64,000 nucleotides of DNA from Psychrobacter immobilis (GCF_904846185.1 NZ_CAJGZQ010000002.1:1-64000); one strand, 5' to 3'. Numbered from the stretch's first letter, positions 47,225-57,316 are shown. Notes: generated from the sequence alone by a model not told the origin. Program-made: numbers and translations.

Positions 47225-48376
47225 TTACGGTATTTTCTTTACTTCGTTTTGCCATACTAAAGTTTCGCCAGTCTCCATCGTTTGCAGTAAATTATAGCGA
47301 GACATATCAGTCTGATCGTCTGCTGTTGGCGATATTGATTGTGAAGGTTGCAAACTCAAACTAAGAGTGCTCTGGCTATTACTGATAAGCTTAGCAAGTT
47401 CGCCCTCAATTCTATTACCAGTAACACCGCAGCCCATGAGCGTTTGTGGTCCCGAGCCAACTAGCAATGTATAATCTTTCATCAAAATATAAGGACCACC
47501 GATACCATTGCAGCTAGAACTAAAAAATGCGTATTGACTATCGTCATACCCTCTAAATTTTAGCGACACTGGAAACTCTGGATGATAAAAATGACCAATA
47601 GACTCTCGAGATATTACCTGCCCTTTGTCATTAATAGTATTACGAACGGCGCTAACCAGTCGCCAGTCATAGCGCTCTAACAATGCCTTATCAATAGGCA
47701 GTCCAGTCGGTTCTTTAAATGTCCTAGGCGTACCATCAAATGTTAATGTATTGCCATTTTCGATTTTAATGACCAAATTTTTCGATGCCATTTGAGTATT
47801 AACGAGTTTGCTTTTTGCGACTGGTAATAGCTCAACATCTAACTTAATAATATTATTATCGTTAGGAAATAACTTTTTGATATTTGTATTACTTACTTTA
47901 TTTTCAGGAGCATTTTTGCAGGTCGAGGGTCTTTCTCTGAGCTCGCTACCATACTCAAAAGGCGGTGCGGACATCCAGACGAATTTGATAGCAAAATGTT
48001 GGCAGCCTTGAAACAAGCTCAATGAACTGGGCGCAATTTCTAAAGTAATCGGCGCGTCAGTGTTAATATTAATAGCGTTACTTTTTTTGTCTTTAACTTG
48101 AGTTAACTGCCAATAATAATTACTTGCCCATTGCAGCGTCGTAACTTCATTAGCTGTTTCATCAGCTACCACTACAATTTTTTCTTCCAGCTTTTCAGTT
48201 TTTATGATGGGCTGATATGATATTGGAGCAGAAGTGCTAGAGCCAGTCACCATTGAGTTAGCAGGTATAGAATTATCTTTTGCAATATTAGACTGACAAC
48301 CTATTAGCGTTGCTGGAAAAGAGATAGCGAGCAATAAAGATAGAGTTAAGCGGTTTAAAATCAGGTGGTTTAACAT
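47225..48376 (-). CDS. Putative lipoprotein with two META/HslJ-like domains
   Basis: About 383 residues. A lipobox-like FPATLIGCQSN (Cys near residue 27) follows a hydrophobic signal. Two regions resemble META (DUF306/HslJ) domains. The first has ASNYYWQLTQVKDK and SLFQGCQHFAIKFVW; the second has ERYDWRLVSAVRN, SSCNGIGGPYIL and GPQTLMGCGVTG. META domains are linked to heat or antibiotic tolerance and envelope functions, without a defined enzyme role. The ATG at 48376 is chosen over a TTG five codons earlier. No operon partners are seen. Confidence 0.75.
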   Translation of the reverse strand: MLNHLILNRLTLSLLLAISFPATLIGCQSNIAKDNSIPANSMVTGSSTSAPISYQPIIKTEKLEEKIVVVADETANEVTTLQWASNYYWQLTQVKDKKSNAININTDAPITLEIAPSSLSLFQGCQHFAIKFVWMSAPPFEYGSELRERPSTCKNAPENKVSNTNIKKLFPNDNNIIKLDVELLPVAKSKLVNTQMASKNLVIKIENGNTLTFDGTPRTFKEPTGLPIDKALLERYDWRLVSAVRNTINDKGQVISRESIGHFYHPEFPVSLKFRGYDDSQYAFFSSSCNGIGGPYILMKDYTLLVGSGPQTLMGCGVTGNRIEGELAKLISNSQSTLSLSLQPSQSISPTADDQTDMSRYNLLQTMETGETLVWQNEVKKIP

Positions 48377-48450
48377 TATAGCTATTACCAAATAAACATT
48401 TGTCTAAAATATAGCATAGGGTTTTAACCAGATTGTTTTTTATTTTTGCC

Positions 48451-48487
48451 AAAAAAAAGCCGCCCATCGTTATGATGAGCGGCTTTC
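48451..48487 (-). terminator. Terminator of lon
   Basis: AAAGCCGC-CATC and GATG-GCGGCTTT pair around a small loop; on the minus strand a T8 run follows the stem, 35 bases beyond the lon stop codon. Confidence 0.85.
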
Positions 48488-48520
48488 TGATTTATAAGAC
48501 TGGATTAGTAACTAATCAGA

Positions 48521-51175
48521 TTAATTATGCAATGCTTTGCTTGAGGTTTTATCGACTGTTACTTTCGCAGGCTTAAGCGGAACTGGCATACTGACCAAAG
48601 CAACTTTTAATATCTCATCAATCGTTGCCACTGGCTGAATGGTCAGACCAGCTTTCACGTTATCAGGGATATCGGCCAAGTCACGCTCGTTGGTCGCTGG
48701 AATCAACACATGCTTGATACCACCTCGATGAGCAGCTAGTAGCTTCTCTTTGAGACCACCGATACGCAGGATTTTACCTCGCAGAGTAATCTCGCCTGTC
48801 ATGGCGATATCTGGGCGAATGGCAATACCCGTTAATGCTGAAACCAGCGCTGTGGTTAGCGCACCACCAGCCGATGGACCATCTTTCGGCGTGGCACCTT
48901 CAGGCATATGCACGTGTACGTCAGTAGTCTTAAAGGTCTCGTAATCAATCCCTAAGCTATCACCGCGAGCACGGACCACGCTCATTGCTGCACGAATCGA
49001 CTCTTTCATCACATCGCCGAGTGAACCGGTAAAGCTTAGCTCGCCTTTACCTTTCATCGCCACTGCTTCGATGGTTAATAGCTCGCCACCGACTTGCGTC
49101 CAAGCAAGACCCGTAATACGACCAATCTCAGGCTCTTCTTCTGCTAGACCGTAGTCGTACTGATGGACGCCTAGATAGTCATCGATGTTTTTGTCATCGA
49201 CCACGACCAGCTGACGTTCTGCTTTCTTCGGAGCACGTGCGCCATGCGTTTCAACCGAACCGCGAACCACTTTACGGCAGATTTTATTCACTTCACGCTC
49301 AAGGTTACGGACACCAGCTTCACGCGTATAGCTACGCACGATGCTATGTAATGCCGCTTCTACAATCTCAATCTCGCCTTCTTTGAGACCGTTATTCTTG
49401 ATCGCTTTTGGCACAAGATACTTCTGCGCGATATTGACCTTTTCTTCTTCGGTATAACCCGGTAGACGAATGACTTCCATTCGATCAAGCAGTGCCGCTG
49501 GAATATCCATGCTGTTGGCAGTACAGATAAACATCACTTGCGATAAATCTAAGTCCATATCTAAATAATGGTCGTTAAAAGAATCGTTCTGTGATGGATC
49601 TAACACTTCAAGCAACGCTGATGCTGGATCACCGCGGAAGTCTTGCGCCATTTTATCGATTTCATCTAACAAAAACAGCGGGTTTTTAACTTCAACTTTG
49701 GCCAGCGATTGAACAATTTTACCCGGCATCGCACCGATATAAGTACGGCGATGACCACGGATTTCCGCTTCATCACGCACGCCGCCAAGCGCCATACGTA
49801 CAAATTTACGACCAGTCGCACGGGCAATCGACTCGCCTAATGAGGTTTTACCAACACCTGGAGGACCGACCAAACAAAGAATCGGACCGCGCAGTTTTTT
49901 CACTCTTGATTGCACGGCGAGGTATTCTAAGATGCGATCTTTCACATCTTGCAAGCCATAATGGTCTTCATCTAAGACGGTTTTGGCTTTTTCTAAATTG
50001 ATCGAAACCTTGGTTGTGGCATTCCACGGTGTGTCCAAAATCCATTCAATATAGTTGCGTACGACTGACGATTCACTTGATGCTGGTGGCATCATCTTGA
50101 GCTTTTTCAGCTCTTGATCCGCTTTTTTACGCACATCTTCTGGCAAGTCAGCATCTTCTAGGCGCTGCTCTAGCTCAGCCACATCATCTTCGCCATCAAA
50201 CGCACCGTCATTCATATCCGACAGCTCATTTTTAATGGCTTTCATCTTCTCGTTTAAGAAGTATTCGCGCTGATTGTCTTCCATTTGCTGACGGACAGCT
50301 TCTTGGATATCTTGCTCGATATTTTGTTCAGCACTCTGCTTAACTAAATATTCGGTTAAGGTATTGATATGGGTTTTAAGGTCATCATTTTCTAAGAATG
50401 ATTGCTTAATATCTAAATCCATCGACACACGGGTCGAGATGAAATAAACCAGCTCAAGCAAGTCATCGATACGTTTTGCCACACGAGTCAGCTCGCGAGC
50501 ATTACGCAGACGCGCATCCGCATAGCTTTCAAACAATGTGGTTAATGCTTGAATCGTATTTTTCTGCTGGCTCTCATCCATACTGACATCAAGGTCAGCA
50601 CGCTCAAAGCTTGCCATTAATAATGTGTCGTGATTTTCTATATTATCAACGCGCGCACGATATTGACCTTCGATCAATACTTTGATGCAATTCTCATCAC
50701 TGTCATGCGGCATGGTACTGACGATGCGGCAAACCGTACCGTATTGATACAAGTTATCTTGATCGATGTCTTCAGTCAGTGAGTCTTTTTGTGCCACGAC
50801 CAAGACTTTATTGCCGTACTCAGCCTGTGCCAATTCAACGGCTTTTACCGATGGCTCACGACCGACGAACAAGGCAATCTGCATGTGCGGATAAACGACA
50901 ACATCGCGCAATGCCAGTAGTGGTAAATAGTTTTCTGTACCGTCACCTTTTATACTATCGTCTTTCGCGTCATCGTCTTCAACAGTGTTGTCCTTGTCAT
51001 CATTATCTTTATCATCACTATTTTTGCTATCACCATCTTCAAAGCGATCAGCTGTTGCAGCTGTATCACCTGTCGTATCGTCAGGCGCGCTGTCTCGCTC
51101 TTGATCATCAGCAACAGTAGATGAAACGTCGACATCGATGTCGATATTGTCTTGGGCAATTTTATGTTCACTCAT
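48521..51175 (-). CDS. lon: ATP-dependent Lon protease with acidic N-terminal extension
   Basis: Degrades misfolded and short-lived regulatory proteins in the cytoplasm. From ATG 51175 (AGGAAG six bases upstream) the product is 884 residues. The canonical Lon start YLPLLALRDVVVYPHM begins only after about 80 residues, which contain 25 Asp and 4 Glu; this acidic low-complexity tail is unusual. The rest is complete: Lon N domain, Walker A GPPGVGKTSLG, Walker B LFLLDEIDKM, and the protease Ser in PKDGPSAGGALTTAL with Lys in LRGKILRIGGLKEKLLAA (catalytic dyad). It is single and flanked by a terminator. Confidence 0.96.
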   Translation of the reverse strand: MSEHKIAQDNIDIDVDVSSTVADDQERDSAPDDTTGDTAATADRFEDGDSKNSDDKDNDDKDNTVEDDDAKDDSIKGDGTENYLPLLALRDVVVYPHMQIALFVGREPSVKAVELAQAEYGNKVLVVAQKDSLTEDIDQDNLYQYGTVCRIVSTMPHDSDENCIKVLIEGQYRARVDNIENHDTLLMASFERADLDVSMDESQQKNTIQALTTLFESYADARLRNARELTRVAKRIDDLLELVYFISTRVSMDLDIKQSFLENDDLKTHINTLTEYLVKQSAEQNIEQDIQEAVRQQMEDNQREYFLNEKMKAIKNELSDMNDGAFDGEDDVAELEQRLEDADLPEDVRKKADQELKKLKMMPPASSESSVVRNYIEWILDTPWNATTKVSINLEKAKTVLDEDHYGLQDVKDRILEYLAVQSRVKKLRGPILCLVGPPGVGKTSLGESIARATGRKFVRMALGGVRDEAEIRGHRRTYIGAMPGKIVQSLAKVEVKNPLFLLDEIDKMAQDFRGDPASALLEVLDPSQNDSFNDHYLDMDLDLSQVMFICTANSMDIPAALLDRMEVIRLPGYTEEEKVNIAQKYLVPKAIKNNGLKEGEIEIVEAALHSIVRSYTREAGVRNLEREVNKICRKVVRGSVETHGARAPKKAERQLVVVDDKNIDDYLGVHQYDYGLAEEEPEIGRITGLAWTQVGGELLTIEAVAMKGKGELSFTGSLGDVMKESIRAAMSVVRARGDSLGIDYETFKTTDVHVHMPEGATPKDGPSAGGALTTALVSALTGIAIRPDIAMTGEITLRGKILRIGGLKEKLLAAHRGGIKHVLIPATNERDLADIPDNVKAGLTIQPVATIDEILKVALVSMPVPLKPAKVTVDKTSSKALHN

Positions 51176-51569
51176 ATATTCTTCCTCGTTCACCAGACTT
51201 GTAAAGTCAAGTTCGTGGTTCATGTTTAGATAAATGGTGCTCACCGATAAAATTGCAAGGCTTGTAGGCAAAGTCACACGCTTATCTGCGCAAAATAGTT
51301 ATATCTATCTAAAGACTGCGAGTCATATTGTTATTCATAATTTTAAATATTAGCTGACATTCAATGTATACCCAGCATGGGTAAGAAGTGCGTAGCTAAC
51401 ACCTATTGGGTTCTGTGCGTAGGATTTGTGTGCGAAATAAGGTAAACTGACGCGCGTCTTAAACGGTGGTTTTAGCGTCAAGCGGTTTAGAGGCAAGGGT
51501 GATATCTATCGTCCATGAGATATTAATAGGTCTTAATCAGGCTATAGCAGACAGAATAAGAGGCAATAT
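51176..51569. other. Intergenic region between lon and an antiporter gene
   Basis: 394 bases between divergent genes. It should hold both promoters. A longer reading frame of lon extends into it (to 51277) but lacks a ribosome site. I see no heat-shock promoter consensus that I can defend and no RNA gene. Confidence 0.4.
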
Positions 51570-52931
51570 ATGACCATCAATGCGGTACTGCTGGCAGTCA
51601 TCATCATGCTAGGGCTGTCTTTGGCGCGTGTACACGTGGTACTCAGCTTATTAATCGGTGCGCTGGCAGGCGGACTCATCGCTGGTTTGGGTATGACCGA
51701 TACTTTGAATGCTTTTCAAGAAGGTATCCGAAATGGCGCACAAATTGCGCTGTCATATGCGCTGCTTGGGGCTTTTGCAGTGGCGATTGCGCATTCAGGA
51801 TTGCCACAGTCACTAGCAGGGGCAGTGATCAAACGCATTGATGCGGGCGGCACCAGTGGCATGATCAAATACATGCTGTTTGCAGGTTTAATCACCATGA
51901 GCTGCTTTAGCCAAAACTTAATTCCCATTCATATTGCCTTTATTCCATTGCTAGTACCGCCATTATTACTCGCTTTCAATCGCATGCACATCGATAGACG
52001 TTTAATTGCTTGTCTACTGACTTTTGGTCTTGTGACTACTTACATGTTTATTCCGTATGGCTTTGGCGATATTTATCTCAATCAAATCATGCTGAAAAAC
52101 GTCGGTGAAGCAGGCATTGATATCAGTAACATCTCGGTCACAAAAGCCATGGCAATTCCGGCTTTGGGTATGTTTGTAGGCTTGCTCGTCGCCGTATTTA
52201 TCAGCTACCGTAAACCGCGCCAGTATCAGCAGCTAGCAATTGATAAAGCTGCGCATGATGAGGTGTTAGAGGGTGACGCGTTAAGCAAAACCGCGGCTGG
52301 TGCGCAAACACAAAGCAAGATGAAAACGTTGGTGGCGCTTGCCGCGATTGTGACGGCATTTGTGGTGCAGATGTATACCGACTCACTTTTGCTTGGCTCA
52401 ATGTTTGGCTTTGGCGTCTTTATGGCGACGGGCGTCGTTAAATGGAGTGAAGCCGATACAGTCTTTAACGACGGTATCAAACTGATGGCGATGATTGGCT
52501 TTATTATGATTACGGCGCAGGGCTTTGCCGAAGTTATGAAAGCGACAGAGCAGATTCAGCCCTTGGTTGATGGTGCTGCGTCATTATTCGCAGGTAATAA
52601 AGCGATAGCCGCATTTATTATGCTATTAATTGGTTTAATTGTGACGATGGGTATTGGCTCGTCTTTCTCGACCATTCCTATCTTGGCCGCGATTTATGTG
52701 CCGCTGTGTATCTCTTTAGGGTTTTCGCCATTGGCTACTGTGGCGATTATCGGTACGGCTGGCGCGTTGGGCGATGCAGGTTCTCCAGCATCAGATTCGA
52801 CTCTTGGACCTACTTCTGGTCTAAACATCGACGGTCAGCATGACCATATCAAGGACAGTGTGGTGCCGACATTCTTGCATTACAACATTCCATTATTGAT
52901 ATTTGGTTGGATTGCGGCGATGGTGTTGTAG
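51570..52931 (+). CDS. Na+/H+ antiporter family protein (NhaC-like/YuiF-like)
   Basis: A 453-residue inner-membrane transporter with about 11-12 hydrophobic segments. The N-terminal half (LIGALAGGLIAGLG, ITMSCFSQNLIPIHIAFIPLL) and the C-terminal half (GIGSSFSTIPILAAIYVPL, GALGDAGSPASDSTLGPTSGLN) match the Na+/H+ antiporter family that includes HI1107 and YuiF. A cytoplasmic loop near residues 210-250 is charged and low complexity. The exchanged ion or amino acid is not certain. GAGGCAATAT before the ATG supports the start. Monocistronic as far as can be seen. Confidence 0.88.
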   Translation: MTINAVLLAVIIMLGLSLARVHVVLSLLIGALAGGLIAGLGMTDTLNAFQEGIRNGAQIALSYALLGAFAVAIAHSGLPQSLAGAVIKRIDAGGTSGMIKYMLFAGLITMSCFSQNLIPIHIAFIPLLVPPLLLAFNRMHIDRRLIACLLTFGLVTTYMFIPYGFGDIYLNQIMLKNVGEAGIDISNISVTKAMAIPALGMFVGLLVAVFISYRKPRQYQQLAIDKAAHDEVLEGDALSKTAAGAQTQSKMKTLVALAAIVTAFVVQMYTDSLLLGSMFGFGVFMATGVVKWSEADTVFNDGIKLMAMIGFIMITAQGFAEVMKATEQIQPLVDGAASLFAGNKAIAAFIMLLIGLIVTMGIGSSFSTIPILAAIYVPLCISLGFSPLATVAIIGTAGALGDAGSPASDSTLGPTSGLNIDGQHDHIKDSVVPTFLHYNIPLLIFGWIAAMVL

Positions 52932-53004
52932 GCTATCAAAGTTAAGTAGAGATTGGTGTAGGCTGGGTTTTTAACCCAGCTTTAAAATATCAATTACCTT
53001 GTTA

Positions 53005-53472
53005 TTAAACTGATTCTATACGAAAAAATCGCCTTAAAACAAATAAACAGACCTGCCAAAAGCAAAGCAATAAAAATAGTAAAGAGGACAAAAACGTCCA
53101 AAAAATCATCCCACCTAATGACGGCGGTGCATGCATCGCCATCATACCGGAACCAAATAAAAATAAAATGCTAGTCCCCAGCATAGTGAAAAACTTCCAG
53201 CGACTATCCATATATACATCCATAGTCACCAGTAAGCTTAAATGAAACAGCATTCCTATTATTAATATAACGACTAATTCTATAGGATAGGGATGCGGAA
53301 GAGGAATATTCTGAACGTGAAGTAAATAGGGGTCTGTGCTAAAACCTAAAGTGATAATAAGACCGACGAAAATGATCCACAAGATAGCAAAAACTACCCT
53401 TAGTGGTTTTGAGCGAAAGTAGCTCATTGTTGTCTTTGCAAATCCTCTATGGGTATTTATTGTCATTTTCAA
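53005..53472 (-). CDS. Small hydrophobic membrane protein, unrecognised
   Basis: A 155-residue protein with about four membrane segments (near residues 25-45, 65-85, 92-110 and 120-145) ending in an Arg-rich tail. No family recognised. Its 5' end overlaps the end of the 53447 gene by 26 bases, so the two are probably co-transcribed and translationally coupled. An internal ATG (MSYFRSK) is an alternative start that would avoid the overlap. Confidence 0.65.
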   Translation of the reverse strand: MKMTINTHRGFAKTTMSYFRSKPLRVVFAILWIIFVGLIITLGFSTDPYLLHVQNIPLPHPYPIELVVILIIGMLFHLSLLVTMDVYMDSRWKFFTMLGTSILFLFGSGMMAMHAPPSLGGMIFWTFLSSLLFLLLCFWQVCLFVLRRFFRIESV

Positions 53473-53695
53473 AATCTTTTATCCCATCATTCAAACCACG
53501 CAAAAACGCATCACTTTGCGCGAGCAACTCATTCAAGCGTTCTTCATTGACTAGCCGTGTCATCTCATCAGAGCTAAAAGGTTGCTCTTGACTGTAGTAA
53601 CGCAACTCTCTAGCGTCCTCGTTACCTAACGTTTGCAAATACTCATCTACATTTTCAGCGCTAGAGTTTTTTTCAGATTGTTTATCGTTTTTCAT
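53447..53695 (-). CDS. Small acidic hypothetical protein
   Basis: 82 residues from ATG 53695, chosen because AAGGTGG lies upstream and the ATG overlaps the stop of the preceding gene (ATGA). The product is charged, helical and has no membrane segment. It contains DEMTRLVNEERLNELLAQSD. No family recognised. It sits between the 5-formyl-THF cyclo-ligase and a membrane protein gene on one strand, suggesting one operon; its function cannot be inferred. Confidence 0.65.
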   Translation of the reverse strand: MKNDKQSEKNSSAENVDEYLQTLGNEDARELRYYSQEQPFSSDEMTRLVNEERLNELLAQSDAFLRGLNDGIKDFENDNKYP

Positions 53696-54345
53696 CAAAA
53701 CCACCTTATGCCGCTTGGTGTAATTAAGCCATCTAGTGGCACATCCCACGGTTGCCGCTGTAATTGTTCGACTACTTGGAAGTCATAACACCAGCCGATC
53801 TTTAATGGTTTTTTTGCCCCTGACCGATAGTTTTTGCCAAGGGTCGTATCATAAAAGCCGCCACCCATGCCCATACGATTGCCGTTGAGGTCTACTGCCA
53901 CGAGCGGACAGATAATGACATCCAATTCTCGTGCCCAAAGTAATCGGCGATGATGGTTTTGTTTCATGCCTAAGCTATGAATGCGCGTCGGTACATTTAA
54001 AAGTTTCGACTGATAAATAGGTACAAAGCGCAGCTGTTTATCCATATTACCCTTATCATCGCGACCGACCGAGCCAACTACTGGCAAGTAAGGAAAATAG
54101 CCTAAGCGTTGACACCAATCCAATAGTGGCTGAGTAGGTAATTCGCCAAATCCATCGTAATATAAGCCAATACGCGCACGCGGTGCTAAGCGCTGTTGCA
54201 ACTTAACTAAATGCAAACTTGCCATGCGCGCGTAATGTCTACGTTCGCCAGCCGTTAATTGGCGACGCTGGCGGGTAAATTGCCGTCTCGGCGGATTGCT
54301 AACGGTAGATGTCTGAAACTCAGAATGTTTTAACTCAGGATGCAT
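53695..54345 (-). CDS. 5-Formyltetrahydrofolate cyclo-ligase
   Basis: Converts 5-formyl-THF to 5,10-methenyl-THF with ATP, recycling a folate storage form. The product is about 216 residues from ATG 54345, which has GGATAG upstream. A longer frame starts at TTG 54405 and adds 20 non-conserved residues. Family features are the basic N-terminal RRQFTRQRRQLTAGERRHYA and the phosphate/Mg site GNRMGMGGGFYDTTL. The stop overlaps the next gene (ATGA). No 6S RNA-like region was found beside it, although ssrS often neighbours this gene in gammaproteobacteria. Confidence 0.92.
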   Translation of the reverse strand: MHPELKHSEFQTSTVSNPPRRQFTRQRRQLTAGERRHYARMASLHLVKLQQRLAPRARIGLYYDGFGELPTQPLLDWCQRLGYFPYLPVVGSVGRDDKGNMDKQLRFVPIYQSKLLNVPTRIHSLGMKQNHHRRLLWARELDVIICPLVAVDLNGNRMGMGGGFYDTTLGKNYRSGAKKPLKIGWCYDFQVVEQLQRQPWDVPLDGLITPSGIRWF

Positions 54346-54540
54346 AGATAGACTATCCAATAATGTATTAAATTGATGATGGCTGTTGCTTTTAGAGAGC
54401 TGCAATGGCTATTTGTGAATATTCAACACGGTCTAGTCATGCTATCATAACGCCACTTTACAGCGTATTTTCCTTTATGTGCAGCGTGTGTTGCACTTTT
54501 TTCAAAGCAGCTATACAACAAACCATCAAAGAGGGTAGTT

Positions 54541-55944
54541 ATGTCGACACAGAATCAGGCAACTCGTACCGAAAAAGATACCATGGGCAACGTGGAAGTT
54601 CCAGCTGACGCTTATTGGGGTGCGCAAACACAGCGTAGCCGTGAGAACTTTAAAATCGGTGGCGAGACGTTGCCGCGTCCAATGATTGAAGCAATGGCAC
54701 TGGTCAAAAAAGCTGCTGCGATTACCAATGCTAGCCTAGAGCGTATCGAAGGCGACAAGCGTGATCTCATCGTACAAGCTGCTGATGAAGTCATCAACGG
54801 TGGCCTAACGGATCAGTTTCCGCTAGTCGTTTGGCAGACGGGTTCTGGTACCCAGTCAAACATGAATATGAACGAAGTATTGGCCAACCGTGCCAACGAA
54901 ATTGCTGGCAATGAGCGTGGCAGCTACACGCCAATTCATCCAAATGACCATGTCAATCATGCTCAATCTACCAACGACAGCTTCCCAACAGCAATTCGTG
55001 TTGCCGCTGCGCGTGAAATTAACAGCTTATTGATCCCTGCGGTAAAAGCACTACGCGACACATTAGCGGCTAAAGCGAAAGAATTCGATAGCATCGTAAA
55101 AATCGGTCGTACGCATTTACAAGATGCTACTCCATTAACGTTAGGTCAAGAATTCAGCGGCTATGTTAGCCAACTTGACCACTCATTGACTCGTATTGAT
55201 AATGCACTACAAGGTCTATATGAATTGCCATTAGGTGGTACTGCGGTTGGTACGGGTCTAAACGCCCATCCTGATTACGCGGTAAAATCAGCTGAGCAAT
55301 TATCAACCTTAACTGGTCTACCGTTTGTTACTTCACCAAATAAGTTTGAAGCACTAGCGGCTCGTGATGCTGAAGTATTTGCTTCTGGCGCACTAAAAAC
55401 CCTAGCGGGTAGCTTGAATAAAATCGCTAACGACGTACGTTGGTTAGCGTCAGGTCCTCGTTGTGGTCTAGGCGAATTGACGATTCCTGAAAATGAGCCA
55501 GGCTCATCTATCATGCCGGGTAAAGTAAACCCGACCCAATCAGAAGCAATGACCATGGTTGTCGCTCAAGTGATGGGTAACGATGTCACTATCAGCATGG
55601 CAGGCGCTTCAGGTAACTTTGAGCTAAACGTTTATAAGCCAGTAATTGCCTTTAACTTGTTGCAATCTATCAAGTTGCTTGGCGATGCTTGCAACAGCTT
55701 CAACGAAAACTGTGCCGTTGGTATCCAGCCAGTAAAAGACAAAATTGATGACTTTTTGCATAACTCATTGATGCTAGTGACTGCGCTTAATCGTCATGTT
55801 GGTTATGAGAATGCTGCGAAAATTGCCAAGACGGCTTATAAAGAAAACAAAACCTTGAAGCAAGTTGCAGTTGAGCTAGAATTGCTAACTGAAGCGCAGT
55901 TTGATGAGTGGGTTATTCCTGCTGATATGGTAAATCCTAAGTAA
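54541..55944 (+). CDS. fumC: Fumarate hydratase, class II
   Basis: Iron-independent fumarase that interconverts fumarate and L-malate in the TCA cycle. The 467-residue product has the superfamily signature [13 protein letters not shown] with the catalytic Ser. It also has [36 protein letters not shown] and [19 protein letters not shown]. Argininosuccinate lyase and aspartase are excluded by these patterns and the length. GAGGGTAGTT before the ATG is a good ribosome site. It is monocistronic with a strong terminator. Confidence 0.97.
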   Translation: MSTQNQATRTEKDTMGNVEVPADAYWGAQTQRSRENFKIGGETLPRPMIEAMALVKKAAAITNASLERIEGDKRDLIVQAADEVINGGLTDQFPLVVWQTGSGTQSNMNMNEVLANRANEIAGNERGSYTPIHPNDHVNHAQSTNDSFPTAIRVAAAREINSLLIPAVKALRDTLAAKAKEFDSIVKIGRTHLQDATPLTLGQEFSGYVSQLDHSLTRIDNALQGLYELPLGGTAVGTGLNAHPDYAVKSAEQLSTLTGLPFVTSPNKFEALAARDAEVFASGALKTLAGSLNKIANDVRWLASGPRCGLGELTIPENEPGSSIMPGKVNPTQSEAMTMVVAQVMGNDVTISMAGASGNFELNVYKPVIAFNLLQSIKLLGDACNSFNENCAVGIQPVKDKIDDFLHNSLMLVTALNRHVGYENAAKIAKTAYKENKTLKQVAVELELLTEAQFDEWVIPADMVNPK

Positions 55945-56062
55945 GCAGTAGACCAAATGATGAACTGCTACGGTGTCAGACTTGCTTAATGTATGAGCAG
56001 TACCATTTGCACTCGTCTTTCTTGTAGCAGCGTCATATTTGTTCCACTGAGAATTTAGAAAT

Positions 56063-56102
56063 AAAAAAGACCTTGTCACGTCATGTGGCAAGGTCTCTTT
56101 TT
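56063..56102 (+). terminator. Terminator of fumC
   Basis: A 12-bp stem, AGACCTTGTCAC with GTGGCAAGGTCT (one G-U pair), has a four- to five-base loop, an A-run before it and CTTTTT after it. Confidence 0.9.
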
Positions 56103-56209
56103 GGTCTTGGATTTATTCTAAAACTATCTGCGTTTAACTAATATAAATTGAGTCAATATGAGTTTTCATACATGATTGTATTTGGAAGTATATTCATTGC
56201 TGTGCTCGT

Positions 56210-57118
56210 TCAGAATGGTAAACTATCTTTTGCTAGCGCTCTAATATATTGCAAACCTTCGTTTGTAAAGCTCCCACTATCATCGATTATCCCGTATTTA
56301 AATAATAATTTTTGAGTAGATGCAGAGTACATTCTTCTATCAAAAATCAGTATGTTTCTGAGAAGTTCTATTGGTAAATCGGCAACGCGATGAATAGGAA
56401 TATCGCTAGACTCTAAAATGTTAAAAACAATTTTTCTCATAGAAGGTGGTACTTTATTAATTAAGGTACTTTCTATTGATCTTTCGTTGTTCTGGATTTT
56501 GTGTTTAAGAAATTTAAGTTCTTTAGTTAAATTTAAGATTTCGCGTTCTTTACTTTGAAGGCTATGAAGCACTTCTGTTTTTTCGTCTTCGCTCAATTTT
56601 GTTTGGTCAATAAGATCCGATAAAATCTGGTTTTTTTCTGCAATCTCTTTTTCCAATTCAATTTTACTAGCATCTATTTCTTCAGAACTACCTATGCTAC
56701 CTTGGAAGCTGTCTCTAAGACCTGAATAACCTTCATCTAGATTTTTTAGCCTCGCTCCGAATCCAGCCTCTATGCGTCCAAGTATTTCTGAAATGTCCTT
56801 TGTGAATTTAAAGGTGTTATCGTAAAACCTATTGCTTGTGTCTGTTGCCTTAAAATAAAGGGCTACAGACATAGAAATCGCAAAAATTGCAAGTATTAAA
56901 GAGAGTAGGTCTGTGAAACTGAAATTAAAGTTTGAGAAGTCTAGGTTAGCGTCAATAGTAGCTATCTTGTACGACACCAAAGCCGTTAATATAATCGCTA
57001 TTGCTATCTTTGCCCAGCTTTCCCTGTTTTTTATTTCTTCTGAAAAAGAATAAGGTTCTGGTACTACAGGTTTTTCTCTTTTAGATATTAAACCATTTTT
57101 TTCTTGTTCGTCTTCCAT
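56210..57118 (-). CDS. AT-rich membrane-anchored coiled-coil protein, unrecognised
   Basis: A 302-residue protein of unknown function. There is an N-terminal hydrophilic stretch (1-35), then two membrane segments (about 37-53 and 70-88). A highly charged region follows with a long coiled coil (about 155-215, with heptad-like Leu/Ile in LHSLQSKEREILNLTKEL). A compact C-terminal domain (220-302) resembles a winged-helix-like tail. The coding sequence is visibly more AT-rich than its neighbours and has no good ribosome site before the ATG. This suggests horizontal origin. The layout resembles membrane sensor proteins seen in accessory islands, but no defence function can be claimed from sequence. 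Confidence 0.75.
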   Translation of the reverse strand: MEDEQEKNGLISKREKPVVPEPYSFSEEIKNRESWAKIAIAIILTALVSYKIATIDANLDFSNFNFSFTDLLSLILAIFAISMSVALYFKATDTSNRFYDNTFKFTKDISEILGRIEAGFGARLKNLDEGYSGLRDSFQGSIGSSEEIDASKIELEKEIAEKNQILSDLIDQTKLSEDEKTEVLHSLQSKEREILNLTKELKFLKHKIQNNERSIESTLINKVPPSMRKIVFNILESSDIPIHRVADLPIELLRNILIFDRRMYSASTQKLLFKYGIIDDSGSFTNEGLQYIRALAKDSLPF

Positions 57119-57284
57119 AAGTTGTCTTATTTTTTAGAGTCTGACTATTAGCCATGATTTTTGAGAGATTAGTTAAATTTCATAATAATAACAGCCTCAA
57201 AAATAAGCAAACATAAATTCAGAGTAATTGAGAGATAGCTCACAGGCGTGTAATGCAACGTCCTAATATTAGTCTCATATCAAA

Positions 57285-57316
57285 GAAAAAGCCAAGCAAA
57301 ATGCTCGGCTTTTCTA
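57285..57316 (-). terminator. Terminator of the MipA/OmpV gene
   Basis: AAAAGCCAAGCA / TGCTCGGCTTTT with one mismatch, T-run on the minus strand, about 20 bases beyond the gene's stop codon. Confidence 0.78.

Noticed and set aside
54346-54540. 6S RNA (ssrS) next to the 5-formyl-THF cyclo-ligase gene
   Set aside because: The gap is under 200 bases and shows no long imperfect hairpin typical of 6S RNA.
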